A stretch of 64,000 nucleotides of DNA, taken from positions 1,798,001 through 1,862,000 of the forward strand of contig NZ_JACCFH010000001.1 in NCBI RefSeq assembly GCF_013410775.1, read 5' to 3'. The notes beneath the pieces are model-generated. The model was given only the letters and a program-made list of their open reading frames with translations. It did no database searches and had not been told where the DNA came from. Below are positions 1 through 8,995 of this stretch, one piece after another (within the stretch, counting starts at the first letter, position 1; every line of letters starts with the position of its first letter). The DNA is from Sphaerotilus montanus (lineage in GTDB: Bacteria > Pseudomonadota > Gammaproteobacteria > Burkholderiales > Burkholderiaceae_C). A program made the position numbers and the translations under genes.

Positions 1-140
1 CATTTCTTCATGAAGCTGTTCTTGGCGGCACCTGCCAGCTTCTTTTCCCCGGCCTTGGCTTCGCAGGCGGCATTGGCGGCGTAGGCGGTGGAGGACAGGC
101 TGGCCAGCGCCAGGGCAATCACGGTGATGAGCTTGTTCAT
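1..140 (-). CDS. PsiF-repeat secreted small protein (partial, 3' end off window)
   Basis: Only the N-terminal 46 codons are inside the window. They begin with a clear Sec signal peptide (MNKLITVIALALASLSSTAYA) and continue with a cysteine followed by a basic stretch ending in FMKKC. That C-x(n)-FMK-C spacing matches the PsiF repeat, found in small periplasmic proteins first named for phosphate starvation in E. coli; their biochemical role is unknown. The start is the only ATG before the signal peptide. The family assignment rests on one partial repeat. Confidence 0.6.
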   Translation of the reverse strand, partial: MNKLITVIALALASLSSTAYAANAACEAKAGEKKLAGAAKNSFMKK

Positions 141-247
141 GGGGCAGTTCCGTCCAGAGCAAAGTGGAGTTGAGCGAAGGGCCATTGTCCAACGCCATGG
201 CCGGTCACGGCGTTGACGTTGACCCTGAAGCCGGGCTCGGAACTGGT

Positions 248-1588
248 TCAGAGGATGCGCCGCGGATGGGCCAGCGCCTCGTGCGCGGCGTGCAGGCGGC
301 GCACCAGCACGCGGATGAAGGCCTCGTCGAACAGGTGGCGGGTCTGCGGGCTCAGCCGGGCCAGCGTTTCCGGGGTGAAGGAAATCGCGGTGGCGGACTC
401 GGTGACGACGATGTCGGTGCTGTGGCGGCGCAGCTCCGGGTTGGGCGCGAGGTAGGCCATCTCGCCGACCGAGGTGCCGGCGCCGAGCTGCGCGACACGG
501 CGGGCGTCGCGGTAGACCTCGACCGCGCCGCTGGCGATGATGTGGAAGGTGCGCCCCTCCTCGCCGCGGTTGTAGAGCGCATGGCCGACCGGAAAGCGCT
601 GCCAGCGCGCCCGGTGCACGACCTCCCACAGCGCCACGTCGCCGAAGGCGGTGAAGAAGTCCAGCGTGCGCAGCAGCGTGAAGCGCTCCGAGTCGAGCAC
701 GCCCTGCGAGGTGCCGCGCGGCACGTGGTGCATGGTGATGAGCTGCGACAGCGCCTCGCCCACGGCGTCCCACGAGACATAGCGGTCGTCGGCGCGCTTG
801 GCCAGGCAGCGCTGGATCACCTGGTCCAGCGCCGGCGTGACCCCCGTGCGCAGGCCCACCAGGCTCGGCGCCTGGAGGTGGCAGATCTGGTGCATCAGGC
901 TGGCCTGGCTGGTCGCCTCGAACGGTGCACGCCCGGCGACCAGGTGGTAGAGCACGGCACCCAGCCCGTAGACATCGGCCCGTGCGTCCAGCTCGCTGCC
1001 ATCGAGCTGTTCGGGCGACATGTAGGCCAGCGAGCCGACGCGGTGCACCTGCGTGGCATCCGAGGTCAGGTTGAGCGCGCTGCCGAAGTCGGTCAGCTTG
1101 ATGTCGTGGATCTCGGTGCTGTGACCCTGCGTCAGGGTCAGGATGTTGGCGGGCTTGACGTCACGGTGGACGAGGCCCTGCCGGTAGCAGTAGCCCAGCG
1201 CCATCGCGCACTTGAAGCCGATTTCCACGATCTGCTCCAGCGGCAGCAGGTGGCCAGGCTGGCAGAAGGCGCGCAGCGTCGTGCCGGGCACGTACTCCAT
1301 CACCACGTAGGGGGCGACCGGGTCGGGCACGGCGTCGAAGATCTCGACCACGTTGGGGTGGTGCAGCCGGCCCGCCAGCGCCGCCTCCGAGGCGAAGAAG
1401 CGCGAGAACATGTGGCCGTCGTTGGTGTCGCTCAGCACGCTGGCGCGCACCTGCTTGACCGCGACGGGGCGGTCGTTGAACTCGTCATGGCACAGGAAGA
1501 CCTCGCTCGTCGTGCCTTCGCCGAGGCGACGGATGACGCGGTACTTGCCGATGCGCTGGGGCAGAACCGGTGCGGTGCAGTCGATCAT
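248..1588 (-). CDS. Serine/threonine protein kinase with C-terminal cyclic-nucleotide-binding domain
   Basis: A 446-residue soluble protein. Residues about 13-275 form a Hanks-type kinase: glycine loop GEGTTSEV, catalytic lysine in VAVKQV, catalytic loop HRDVKPANIL, DFG motif DFGSAL and activation-segment SPEQL, all intact, so it should be active. Residues about 310-430 form a cAMP/cGMP-binding-type beta roll (FHIIASGAVEVYR, then GEMAYL), as in CRP and PKA regulatory subunits. Ligand binding would probably switch the kinase, but that is inferred. I chose ATG 1588; a TTG 18 bases upstream is also in frame. It is divergent from argS. No membrane segment is visible and no partner phosphatase is adjacent. 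Confidence 0.9.
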   Translation of the reverse strand: MIDCTAPVLPQRIGKYRVIRRLGEGTTSEVFLCHDEFNDRPVAVKQVRASVLSDTNDGHMFSRFFASEAALAGRLHHPNVVEIFDAVPDPVAPYVVMEYVPGTTLRAFCQPGHLLPLEQIVEIGFKCAMALGYCYRQGLVHRDVKPANILTLTQGHSTEIHDIKLTDFGSALNLTSDATQVHRVGSLAYMSPEQLDGSELDARADVYGLGAVLYHLVAGRAPFEATSQASLMHQICHLQAPSLVGLRTGVTPALDQVIQRCLAKRADDRYVSWDAVGEALSQLITMHHVPRGTSQGVLDSERFTLLRTLDFFTAFGDVALWEVVHRARWQRFPVGHALYNRGEEGRTFHIIASGAVEVYRDARRVAQLGAGTSVGEMAYLAPNPELRRHSTDIVVTESATAISFTPETLARLSPQTRHLFDEAFIRVLVRRLHAAHEALAHPRRIL

Positions 1589-1680
1589 GGGGGGTTCAGA
1601 GGGCAATCGCCGATCTTTTCACTCCCGGGCTGCCGGGGCAAGTGCGGATTGCGCGCCGACCTGCCCCGTAGAATCCCCGC

Positions 1681-3372
1681 ATGATTCAAGCCAAAGAGCA
1701 ACTCCTCGCCGCGCTCGGCGACGCGCTGGCCGAGATCGCGCCCGGTGCGGCGGTCGAGCCTGCCTTCGAGAACCCCAAGCAGGCCGCCCACGGCGACCTC
1801 GCCTGCACGCTGGCGATGCAGCTCGCCCGTCCGCTGAAGCAGAACCCGCGCGCGCTCGCGCAGGCGCTGATCGCGGCCCTGCAGGCCCGCCCCGCGGCGC
1901 AGCAGTGGGTCGAGTCGATGGAGATCGCCGGTCCCGGCTTCATCAACATCCGCCTCAAGCCCGCCGCCCGCCAGCAGGTGGTCGCGCAGGTGCTGGCCGA
2001 GGCCGGGCATTTCGGCGTGCGCCCGGACAATGGCCGCAAGGTGATGGTGGAGTTCGTCTCGGCCAACCCGACCGGCCCGCTGCACGTCGGCCACGGCCGG
2101 CAAGGCGCACTCGGCGACGCGCTGTGCAACCTCTACGCCACCCAGGGCTGGCAGGTCCACCGCGAGTTCTACTACAACGATGCCGGCGTGCAGATCGGCA
2201 CCCTGGCCACCTCGACCCAGTGCCGCCTGAACGGCCTCAAGCCGGGCGACGCCGGCTGGCCCGAGTCGGCCTACAACGGCGAGTACATCGCCGACATCGC
2301 CGACGCCTTCCGCCAGCAGGCCACCGTCCGGGCCGACGACCGCGAATACACCGCCTCGGGCGATCCGGCCGACCTCGACAGCATCCGCCAGTTCGCCGTC
2401 GCCTACCTGCGCCACGAACAGGACCTGGACCTGCGGGCCTTCGGCGTGCGCTTCGACCACTACTACCTGGAGTCCGGCCTGTACAGCAGCGGCCGTGTCG
2501 CCGAGGCGGTGCAGAAGCTGGTCGACGCCGGCAAGACCTTCGAGGACGGCGGCGCGCTCTGGCTGCGCTCGACCGACTACGGCGACGACAAGGACCGCGT
2601 GATGCGCAAGTCCGACGGCACGTTCACCTACTTCGTGCCGGACGTGGCGTACCACATCCACAAGTGGCAGCGCGGCTTCGACAAGGTCGTCAACGTCCAG
2701 GGCAGCGACCACCACGGCACCATCGCCCGCGTGCGCGCCGGCCTGCAGGCGGCCGGTGTCGGCATCCCGGCGGGCTTCCCCGACTACGTGCTGCACAAGA
2801 TGGTCACCGTGATGAAGGGCGGCGAGGAGGTCAAGATCTCCAAGCGCGCCGGCAGCTACGTGACCCTGCGCGACCTGATCGACTGGACCAGCCGCGACGC
2901 GGTGCGCTTCTTCCTCATCAGCCGCAAGGCCGACACCGAGTTCATCTTCGACGTGGACCTCGCGCTGCAGGCCAACGACGAGAACCCGGTGTTCTACGTG
3001 CAGTACGCCCACGCGCGCATCTGCTCGGTGCTGGCGAAGTACGCCGAGGAGCACCGGGGCGACGTGTCCGCGGCGGCGCTGGCAGCGGCGGACTTATCCG
3101 GTCTGGTGGCGCCCACCGAAGTGGCGCTGATGAACAAGCTGGCCGAGTATCCGGAGATGCTCGGCCGGGCGGCGGCCGATCTGGCGCCGCACGACGTGGC
3201 GTTCTACCTGCGCGACGTGGCCTCGGCGTACCACAGCTACTACGCAGCGGTGCGCTTCCTCGACGGCGACGCCGCGGCGATGCCCGCCCGCATGGCGCTG
3301 CTGCAGGCCACCGCGCAGGTGCTGCGCAACGCGCTGGCCGTCCTCGGCGTGAGCGCGCCGAGCAAGATGTGA
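1681..3372 (+). CDS. argS: Arginyl-tRNA synthetase
   Basis: Class I aminoacyl-tRNA synthetase that charges tRNA-Arg in the cytoplasm. The 563 residues match the usual family length. The N-terminal Add-1 domain that recognises the tRNA D-loop is followed by the HIGH-type motif HVGHG near residue 139, the KMSKS-equivalent KISKR near residue 385, and a helical DALR anticodon-binding domain at the C-terminus. The ATG follows a TAGAAT box (1669-1674) by six bases, too close for a normal leader, so the mRNA may be leaderless. The SPOR-domain gene follows after 26 bases and is probably co-transcribed. Confidence 0.97.
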   Translation: MIQAKEQLLAALGDALAEIAPGAAVEPAFENPKQAAHGDLACTLAMQLARPLKQNPRALAQALIAALQARPAAQQWVESMEIAGPGFINIRLKPAARQQVVAQVLAEAGHFGVRPDNGRKVMVEFVSANPTGPLHVGHGRQGALGDALCNLYATQGWQVHREFYYNDAGVQIGTLATSTQCRLNGLKPGDAGWPESAYNGEYIADIADAFRQQATVRADDREYTASGDPADLDSIRQFAVAYLRHEQDLDLRAFGVRFDHYYLESGLYSSGRVAEAVQKLVDAGKTFEDGGALWLRSTDYGDDKDRVMRKSDGTFTYFVPDVAYHIHKWQRGFDKVVNVQGSDHHGTIARVRAGLQAAGVGIPAGFPDYVLHKMVTVMKGGEEVKISKRAGSYVTLRDLIDWTSRDAVRFFLISRKADTEFIFDVDLALQANDENPVFYVQYAHARICSVLAKYAEEHRGDVSAAALAAADLSGLVAPTEVALMNKLAEYPEMLGRAAADLAPHDVAFYLRDVASAYHSYYAAVRFLDGDAAAMPARMALLQATAQVLRNALAVLGVSAPSKM

Positions 3373-3398
3373 CCGGTCGCCGGATCAGGAGGTTCTCG

Positions 3399-4049
3399 AT
3401 GGCATCGAATGGCAAGACACAGCGCGGTGGCTTCGGCGTCGGCGTGGTCGTGGGGCTGCTGGTCGGCCTCGTGCTGGCGCTGGGTGTGGCGCTCTATGTG
3501 ACCAAGGCGCCGATTCCCTTCATGGACAAGGTGCCCCAGCGCACCGCCGAGCAGGACGCGGCCGAGATCGAGAAGAACAGGCACTGGGACCCGAACTCGC
3601 CGTTGCACGGCAAGAACCCGGCCAGGCCCGCCCCCGGTCCGGCGCGCACCGACAGCGGCAACGGCACTGCGGCCGCAGCCCAGGAGCGTGTGGCCAGTGC
3701 CGTCGCGAATGCGGCCGCTGCCGTGGTTCCGGCGCCCAGTGCAGCGGCTGCGCGCGCATCGGCGACAGCCGCCACGGCGGCGAGTGCGTCAGCCAGACCG
3801 GGGGCTGACGCGTTCGTGTATTTCGTGCAGGTCGGGGCGTACGTCAGCACCGACGACGCCGAGCAGCAGCGCGCCAAGCTGGCGATGGGGGGCCTGAAAG
3901 CCCGCATCACCGAACGCGAGCAGGCCGGGCGCCTGATGTACCGTGTGCGCCTGGGGCCATTCGAGACGCGTGAGGATGCAGAGCGGATGCGCGACCAGAC
4001 GACGGCGTCCGGTTATGGCGAAGCGGCGCTGGTGCGCGTGCCGCGTTGA
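3399..4049 (+). CDS. SPOR-domain inner-membrane protein
   Basis: A 216-residue bitopic membrane protein. It has a short cytoplasmic N-terminus, one transmembrane helix (about residues 11-31), an Ala/Pro-rich periplasmic linker (about 60-135), and a C-terminal SPOR domain (about 140-215; YFVQVGAY start, YRVRLGPFETREDAE). SPOR domains bind denuded peptidoglycan at the septum, and FtsN has the same architecture. The RBS AGGAGG sits just upstream of the chosen ATG. An argS-SPOR-dsbA order is common in Burkholderiales. A cell-division role is inferred from architecture only. Confidence 0.88.
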   Translation: MASNGKTQRGGFGVGVVVGLLVGLVLALGVALYVTKAPIPFMDKVPQRTAEQDAAEIEKNRHWDPNSPLHGKNPARPAPGPARTDSGNGTAAAAQERVASAVANAAAAVVPAPSAAAARASATAATAASASARPGADAFVYFVQVGAYVSTDDAEQQRAKLAMGGLKARITEREQAGRLMYRVRLGPFETREDAERMRDQTTASGYGEAALVRVPR

Positions 4050-4104
4050 ACCTTGCTGCACGGACCCACTCTGATCCGCCGTGATCATCGAAAGGAAACA
4101 TTGC

Positions 4105-4773
4105 ATGAAGCGTCGTGAGTTTGTCGTGGGCAGCACTGCCGCCCTCGCGCTGTCCGGGGCCAGCCCCCTCGTCTCGGCCCAGGGTGCGTTCCAGGAAGGC
4201 AAGCACTTCGTCCGCCTGTCCACCGCGGTTCCGGTCTCGGCGCCTGCGGGCAAGATCGAGGTGATCGAGTTCTTCTGGTATGGCTGCCCGCACTGCAACG
4301 CCTTCGAGCCGACGCTGGAAGCCTGGATCAGGAAGCTGCCTGCCGATGTGGCCTTCAAGCGCATGCACGTGGGGTTCCGGCCCAACTTCGAGCCGCAGCA
4401 GCGCTTCTACGCGACGCTGGAGGCGCTCGGGCTGGTCGAGCAGATCCACCGCAAGGTCTTCTACGCGATCCACCAGCAGGGCCAGAAACTCGACAAGCCC
4501 GAGGCGCTGATCGAGTTCGCGGTGCAGAACGGGGCCGACCGGGCCAAGTTCACCGAGATGTACAACTCCTTCGGCATGCAGAGCAAGGTCCGCCAGAGCA
4601 AGCTGCTCTCCGAGGCCTACAAGATCGATGGCGTGCCGGCGCTCGGCATCCATGGCCGTTATTACACCTCCCCTTCGCTCGCTGGCGGTGACAACACGCC
4701 CGAGCTCGAAGGACAGGTCCGCGCACTGGCGCTGACGGACCAGCTCATCGCCCGCTCGCGCAAAGGCGTCTGA
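4105..4773 (+). CDS. dsbA: Periplasmic thiol:disulfide oxidoreductase DsbA
   Basis: A 222-residue precursor that introduces disulfides into exported proteins. The N-terminus MKRREFVVGSTAALAL...VSA is a signal peptide with paired arginines, so Tat export is conceivable though Sec is usual for DsbA. The thioredoxin fold carries the active-site CPHC (in FFWYGCPHCNAFEP) and a cis-proline region VPALGI. I chose the ATG preceded by AAAGGAAA; a GTG 24 bases upstream is in frame but has no RBS. A strong hairpin follows the gene. Confidence 0.95.
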   Translation: MKRREFVVGSTAALALSGASPLVSAQGAFQEGKHFVRLSTAVPVSAPAGKIEVIEFFWYGCPHCNAFEPTLEAWIRKLPADVAFKRMHVGFRPNFEPQQRFYATLEALGLVEQIHRKVFYAIHQQGQKLDKPEALIEFAVQNGADRAKFTEMYNSFGMQSKVRQSKLLSEAYKIDGVPALGIHGRYYTSPSLAGGDNTPELEGQVRALALTDQLIARSRKGV

Positions 4774-4808
4774 TCGCGCCTGAAGAATTCCCCGCACCGC
4801 GCCATGCC

Positions 4809-4841
4809 CCGGGCCCGCGACAGAAGATGTCGCGGGCCCGG
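4809..4841. terminator. Perfect 14-bp hairpin between dsbA and lptA
   Basis: CCGGGCCCGCGACA (4809-4822) pairs perfectly with 4828-4841 around a five-base loop. There is no T-run after it, so it may be a Rho-assisted terminator or an mRNA-stabilising structure. It separates dsbA from the lpt-rpoN group. Confidence 0.55.
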
Positions 4842-4908
4842 TCGCTTCTGGCTAGAATCAATGCAATTTCCATGCCTTGACCCCAGGGCTTTCCGGGGAC
4901 CGTGTTCC

Positions 4909-5517
4909 ATGCTGCCTGCCGTTTCCGTGCTGTTGTCCCGACATTCCGCCCTGCTGCTGGCTGCCCTGCTGGCGGTGTCCGGCCTGCCGGTGCGTGCGGA
5001 GAAGGCCGACAGCGAGCAGGCGCTTGCGTTTGACGCGGGGCGCATGGTGCTGGACGGCAAGCGCAAGATCCGCACGCTCAGTGGCGGCGTCGAGATCACC
5101 CGCGGCACGCTGGTGCTCAAGGCTGCGCAGATCGAGCTGAGGGAAACCGCCCAGGGCCAGTTCGCCACGGCGACCGGTGCCGACGGCCAGCTCGCCACCT
5201 TCCGCCAGAAGCGCGAAGGGCTGGACGAGGTCGTCGAAGGCCAGGCCCGGCGCATCGAGTACGACACCGTCACCGAGACCGTGCGCTTCATCGACCAGGC
5301 GCAGGTGCGGGTGCTGCGCGGCGGGGCGCCGGCGGACCAGGTCACCGGCCAGACCATCGTCTACAACCATGCCCGCGACGTGTTCGAGGTGCAGGGCGGT
5401 GGTGCGGCTGGCGCGGCCGCGACGGCAGCGGGTGGCGGGCGCGTCAAGGGCGTGGTGACGCCGCGCAAGTCCGCCAGTCCGGCGCCCGAGGCCGCCAGCC
5501 CGGAGGTTCCGCGTTGA
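4909..5517 (+). CDS. lptA: LPS transport periplasmic bridge protein LptA
   Basis: A 202-residue OstA-family protein that carries lipopolysaccharide across the periplasm from LptBFGC to LptDE. A signal peptide (cleavage near VRAEKAD) is followed by a single OstA beta-jellyroll domain with the usual start: mature acidic patch, [26 protein letters not shown]. The Ala/Pro-rich tail after residue about 160 looks disordered. ATG 4909 gives a normal signal peptide; an upstream ATG at 4861 would add 16 residues without improving it. The stop overlaps the lptB start. lptC is not adjacent. Confidence 0.9.
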   Translation: MLPAVSVLLSRHSALLLAALLAVSGLPVRAEKADSEQALAFDAGRMVLDGKRKIRTLSGGVEITRGTLVLKAAQIELRETAQGQFATATGADGQLATFRQKREGLDEVVEGQARRIEYDTVTETVRFIDQAQVRVLRGGAPADQVTGQTIVYNHARDVFEVQGGGAAGAAATAAGGGRVKGVVTPRKSASPAPEAASPEVPR

Positions 5518-6266
5518 CCGACACCCGCAGTTGCCTGGAGGCCGAGGGCCTGCAGAAGCGCTACGGCGCCCGGCTGGTCGTCAAGGACGTCCACCTCTCG
5601 GTGCGCAGCGGCGAGGTGGTCGGTCTGCTCGGTCCGAACGGCGCGGGCAAGACCACCAGCTTCTACATGCTGGTCGGGCTGGTGCGGGCCGACGCGGGCA
5701 GCATCCGCATCGATGGCGCCGAGGTGCAGCGCCTGCCGATCCACCAGCGGGCGCGGCTCGGGCTGTCCTACCTGCCGCAGGAGGCCTCGATCTTCCGGCG
5801 TCTCACGGTCGAGGAGAACATCCGCGCCGTGCTGGAGCTGCAGCACGACGAGAACGGCCGCCCGCTCGGCACCGCACGCATCGAGTCGCTGCTGGACGGC
5901 CTGCTCCACGACCTGTCGATCGATCGGCTGCGCGCCAGCCCCGCCCCTGCCCTCTCGGGCGGCGAGCGCCGGCGGGTGGAGATCGCCCGGGCGCTGGCCA
6001 CGCAGCCGCGTTTCATCCTGCTGGACGAGCCCTTTGCCGGGGTTGATCCGATTGCGGTGATCGAGATCCAGCGCATCATCGGTTTCCTGAAGGCGCGCGG
6101 CATCGGCGTGCTGATCACCGACCACAACGTGCGCGAGACGCTGGGCATCTGCGACCGCGCCTACATCATCAGCGAGGGCCGTGTGCTGGCCGAAGGGACG
6201 CCGGCGGCCATCGTCGACAACCCGGACGTGCGCAAGGTCTACCTCGGCGAACATTTCCGCATGTGA
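5514..6266 (+). CDS. lptB: LPS export ABC transporter ATP-binding protein LptB
   Basis: A 250-residue cytoplasmic ATPase that powers LPS extraction with LptFG. Walker A is [10 protein letters not shown], the signature is LSGGERRR, Walker B is [13 protein letters not shown], and the H-loop is ITDHN. These and the length are typical of LptB. It appears to use a TTG start overlapping the lptA TGA, implying translational coupling. It is followed 16 bases later by rpoN, the usual lptB-rpoN order. Confidence 0.96.
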   Translation: MTDTRSCLEAEGLQKRYGARLVVKDVHLSVRSGEVVGLLGPNGAGKTTSFYMLVGLVRADAGSIRIDGAEVQRLPIHQRARLGLSYLPQEASIFRRLTVEENIRAVLELQHDENGRPLGTARIESLLDGLLHDLSIDRLRASPAPALSGGERRRVEIARALATQPRFILLDEPFAGVDPIAVIEIQRIIGFLKARGIGVLITDHNVRETLGICDRAYIISEGRVLAEGTPAAIVDNPDVRKVYLGEHFRM

Positions 6267-6282
6267 TTTTGGTCCCCATCCC

Positions 6283-7872
6283 ATGAAACCTTCCCTGCAG
6301 GTCCGCCTCTCGCAGCACCTGGCGCTGACGCCACAACTGCAGCAATCGATCCGGTTGCTGCAGCTCTCGACGCTGGAGCTGCACCAGGAAGTCGAGCAGA
6401 TGCTCGAAGCGAATCCGTTCCTGGAAGTCGACGAAGAGGGGGTCGCCCAGGACCGGCCCATGGCCGACACCACCCTGGCCCCGCCCGAGCGCAGCCCCGG
6501 GGCCACCGACGACTGGGATGGCGGCGACACCCCGGCCGCGGCGACCAGCCCGGCGTCCGAGGCCGAAACGCCCGGCGTGGACCAGCTGGACTTCAACAGC
6601 AGCGCCAGCGACAGCAACGACTGGGACTCCGGCAGCGAGCGCGAGGACTACGACAGCCTCTCCGACGTGTCCGGCGCGCGCAGCAACGCCGTCGAGGACG
6701 AGGACGGTGACTGGAGCGAGCGCTCCAGCCTCACCGAAAGCCTCAACGACCACCTGCGCGGCCAGCTGCTCGGCATGCGGCTGGCGGGCGAGGACATGCT
6801 GCTGGTCGAGGCCCTGATCGACTCGCTCAACGAGGACGGCTACCTGGCCGACCCGCTGGAGGACATCGCCGAGCGGCTGGCCATCGAGCTGTCGATCGGC
6901 GACACGCCTGGCGACGAGGAAGCCGCCACGCTGCGCGAGGAGCTGATCGACCAGCTGCGCTGCGCGCTGGGCTGGCTGCAGAACCTGGAGCCCTGCGGCG
7001 TCGGCGCCCGCGACCTGGGCGAATGCCTGGTGCTGCAGCTGCGCGAGTGCGACCGCACCGAGGCGCAGCGCGTGGCCATCCTGATCTGCCAGGGCCATCT
7101 GGAGCTGCTCGCCCGGCGCGACATGAAGAAGCTCATGGCCGCCACTGGCGCCGACGAGGACGACATCCGCGACGCGCAGACGCTCATCCTGACGCTGGAG
7201 CCCAAGCCCGGCCGTCGCTTTGCCCGCGCCGAGGCCAACATCGTCGTGCCGGACGTGATCGTGCAGAAGGCGGGCCGCGGCTGGCGTGTCGTGCTCAACC
7301 CGGACGTGATGCCCAAGCTGCGCATCAACGACCTCTACGCCCAGGTCCTGCGCCAGCACCGCAGCCAGCGCACCGGCGACGAGGGCGGCGCGACGCTGGC
7401 GGTGCGGTTGCAGGAGGCGCGCTGGTTCGTCAAGAACATCCTGCAGCGCTTCGACACCATCCAGCGGGTCTCGCAGGCCATTGTCGAGCGCCAGAAGGGC
7501 TTCTTCACCCACGGCGAGATCGCGATGAAGCCGCTGGTGCTGCGCGAGATCGCCGACGAGCTGGGTCTGCACGAGTCCACCATCTCGCGCGTGACCACCG
7601 CCAAGTACATGAACACGCCCTTTGGCACCTTCGAGCTGAAGTATTTCTTCGGGTCGTCGCTGAACACCGAGGCGGGCGGCAATGCGTCGAGCACGGCGGT
7701 GCGGGCGCTGATCAAGCAGTTCGTGGCCGCCGAGGACCAGAAGAAGCCGCTCTCCGACAGCCAGCTCAGCACGATGCTGGAGGAGCAAGGCATCCAGGTC
7801 GCGCGCCGCACGGTGGCCAAGTACCGCGAGGCGCTCAAGATCGCGCCGGCCAATCTGCGCAAGGCGATCTGA
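6283..7872 (+). CDS. rpoN: RNA polymerase sigma-54 factor RpoN
   Basis: A 529-residue alternative sigma factor that needs AAA+ activators. Region I is the Gln/Leu-rich start (MKPSLQVRLSQHLALTPQLQQSIRLLQLS). An unusually long acidic linker (about residues 45-170) accounts for the extra length over the 477-residue E. coli protein. The core-binding domain, the helix-turn-helix and the C-terminal RpoN box ARRTVAKYRE follow. hpf and ptsN, which often follow rpoN, are absent here. The AcoR-type activator at 29.5-31.5 kb is a potential client. Confidence 0.96.
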   Translation: MKPSLQVRLSQHLALTPQLQQSIRLLQLSTLELHQEVEQMLEANPFLEVDEEGVAQDRPMADTTLAPPERSPGATDDWDGGDTPAAATSPASEAETPGVDQLDFNSSASDSNDWDSGSEREDYDSLSDVSGARSNAVEDEDGDWSERSSLTESLNDHLRGQLLGMRLAGEDMLLVEALIDSLNEDGYLADPLEDIAERLAIELSIGDTPGDEEAATLREELIDQLRCALGWLQNLEPCGVGARDLGECLVLQLRECDRTEAQRVAILICQGHLELLARRDMKKLMAATGADEDDIRDAQTLILTLEPKPGRRFARAEANIVVPDVIVQKAGRGWRVVLNPDVMPKLRINDLYAQVLRQHRSQRTGDEGGATLAVRLQEARWFVKNILQRFDTIQRVSQAIVERQKGFFTHGEIAMKPLVLREIADELGLHESTISRVTTAKYMNTPFGTFELKYFFGSSLNTEAGGNASSTAVRALIKQFVAAEDQKKPLSDSQLSTMLEEQGIQVARRTVAKYREALKIAPANLRKAI

Positions 7873-8069
7873 ACAACCGGGTTGCCGCGGTCGCACCATT
7901 TCGGGGCAGCCTGCGGCGGTGCCGCGCATGGCTGCGGGCGCGGCCCGGTAGTTACCCCGACAGGCCTTGGTGCGCGGTCATGGCGGGGCGCTCCGATGGC
8001 GTGATCGAATTTGCAATCTGGCCGGCACGGCCCGTGCAATGGACTGGGGGTGAACCCAGGAGACCCGCC

Positions 8070-8321
8070 ATGCACGACCCAGTCCGCCACCAGATCGCCA
8101 GCCGTATCCACGATCTGCTCATGCACGAGATGGGCGAGGATGTGGACATCAACCTGATGCTCGGCCCGCCCGAATACGCCCGCGCGGTGCTCAGCCTGTG
8201 CCGGGCCTGCGGCAGCGCGGAACTGGGCCGGCTCGCCGAGCAGTTCCTGATGACCCAGACGCCGCTGCCACCGCTGCGGGCGGCGGCGGCCATCAGTCCA
8301 GCGCTGTCGACGCGCCGCTGA
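8070..8321 (+). CDS. Small hypothetical protein
   Basis: An 83-residue protein I do not recognise. It begins MHDPVRHQIASRIHDLLMHEMGEDVDINLML, a helical acidic N-terminus, and contains a central CRACGS. The start is preceded by CCCAGGAGA, a good RBS. The C-terminal 10 codons overlap the convergent DUF4126 gene. The 197 bases between rpoN and this gene hold no other feature I can identify. Strong GC3 bias supports that it is coding. Confidence 0.55.
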   Translation: MHDPVRHQIASRIHDLLMHEMGEDVDINLMLGPPEYARAVLSLCRACGSAELGRLAEQFLMTQTPLPPLRAAAAISPALSTRR

Positions 8322-8916
8322 AGCGCTGCACCAGCCCCCGCAGCAGCGCCCGCACGTGGCGCAGCAGCCAGAAGGTCAGCCCCAGCATCACCACCACGGC
8401 CACGCCGAGCCCGACCGCGGCCCACAGGGGCTGGACCCACGACAGCCACAGCATCGCCGGCACCGCAGCGTCCCCGGCGAGTGACAGTCCCCAGTTGCTG
8501 AACGGTTCGGGCGAGGTGTTGACCGCCGCCCGTGTCGTCGTCTTGGCCACATGGGCGGTGGCCGCCAGCGAGCCGCCGAGCACGGCCGCGGCCATCGACC
8601 AGCTGCCCTCGTCGCCACCGAAGACCGCCGCCGCCAGCGCTGCACCCGCCGGGATGCGCACGAAGGTGTGCAGCAGGTCCCAGAAGGAGTCGAAGCCGGG
8701 GATCTTGTCGGCGAAGAACTCGGCCGACAGCATCAGCCCGCTCGCGCCCAGCACCACCGGCTGCTGCAGCCAGAGCAGCCCGCCCGGCAGCGGTATCCAG
8801 CCCAGGTAACCGGCCAGCCCGGTGCAGAAGAGCACGGCGTACAGCCGCAGCCCGCTGGCCCAGCCCAGCGTGGCGGCGATCGACATCAGCTCCGGTGTGC
8901 CGAGCGGCAGGGCCAT
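8293..8916 (-). CDS. DUF4126 integral membrane protein
   Basis: A 207-residue protein with about five to six hydrophobic helices. The motifs GWASGLRLYAVLF near the start and AEFFADKIPGFDSFWDLLHTFVRIPAGAALAA in the middle are those of the DUF4126 family, inner-membrane proteins of unknown function. The start is preceded by an A/G-rich region (AGGAGCG). It overlaps the 3' end of the convergent small gene by 29 bases. Confidence 0.8.
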   Translation of the reverse strand: MALPLGTPELMSIAATLGWASGLRLYAVLFCTGLAGYLGWIPLPGGLLWLQQPVVLGASGLMLSAEFFADKIPGFDSFWDLLHTFVRIPAGAALAAAVFGGDEGSWSMAAAVLGGSLAATAHVAKTTTRAAVNTSPEPFSNWGLSLAGDAAVPAMLWLSWVQPLWAAVGLGVAVVVMLGLTFWLLRHVRALLRGLVQRFSGASTALD

Positions 8917-8995
8917 GACCGCGCTCCTGTGGTGTGGGACATCACCGCGATGGTAGCCGGGGGCCGCTGCGTGTGCGGCCCCCGGTGCCTCTTGC

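Noticed and set aside
164-1684. A 506-residue + strand frame across the kinase gene
   Set aside because: Low-complexity antisense reading of the kinase; the minus-strand frame carries complete kinase motifs.
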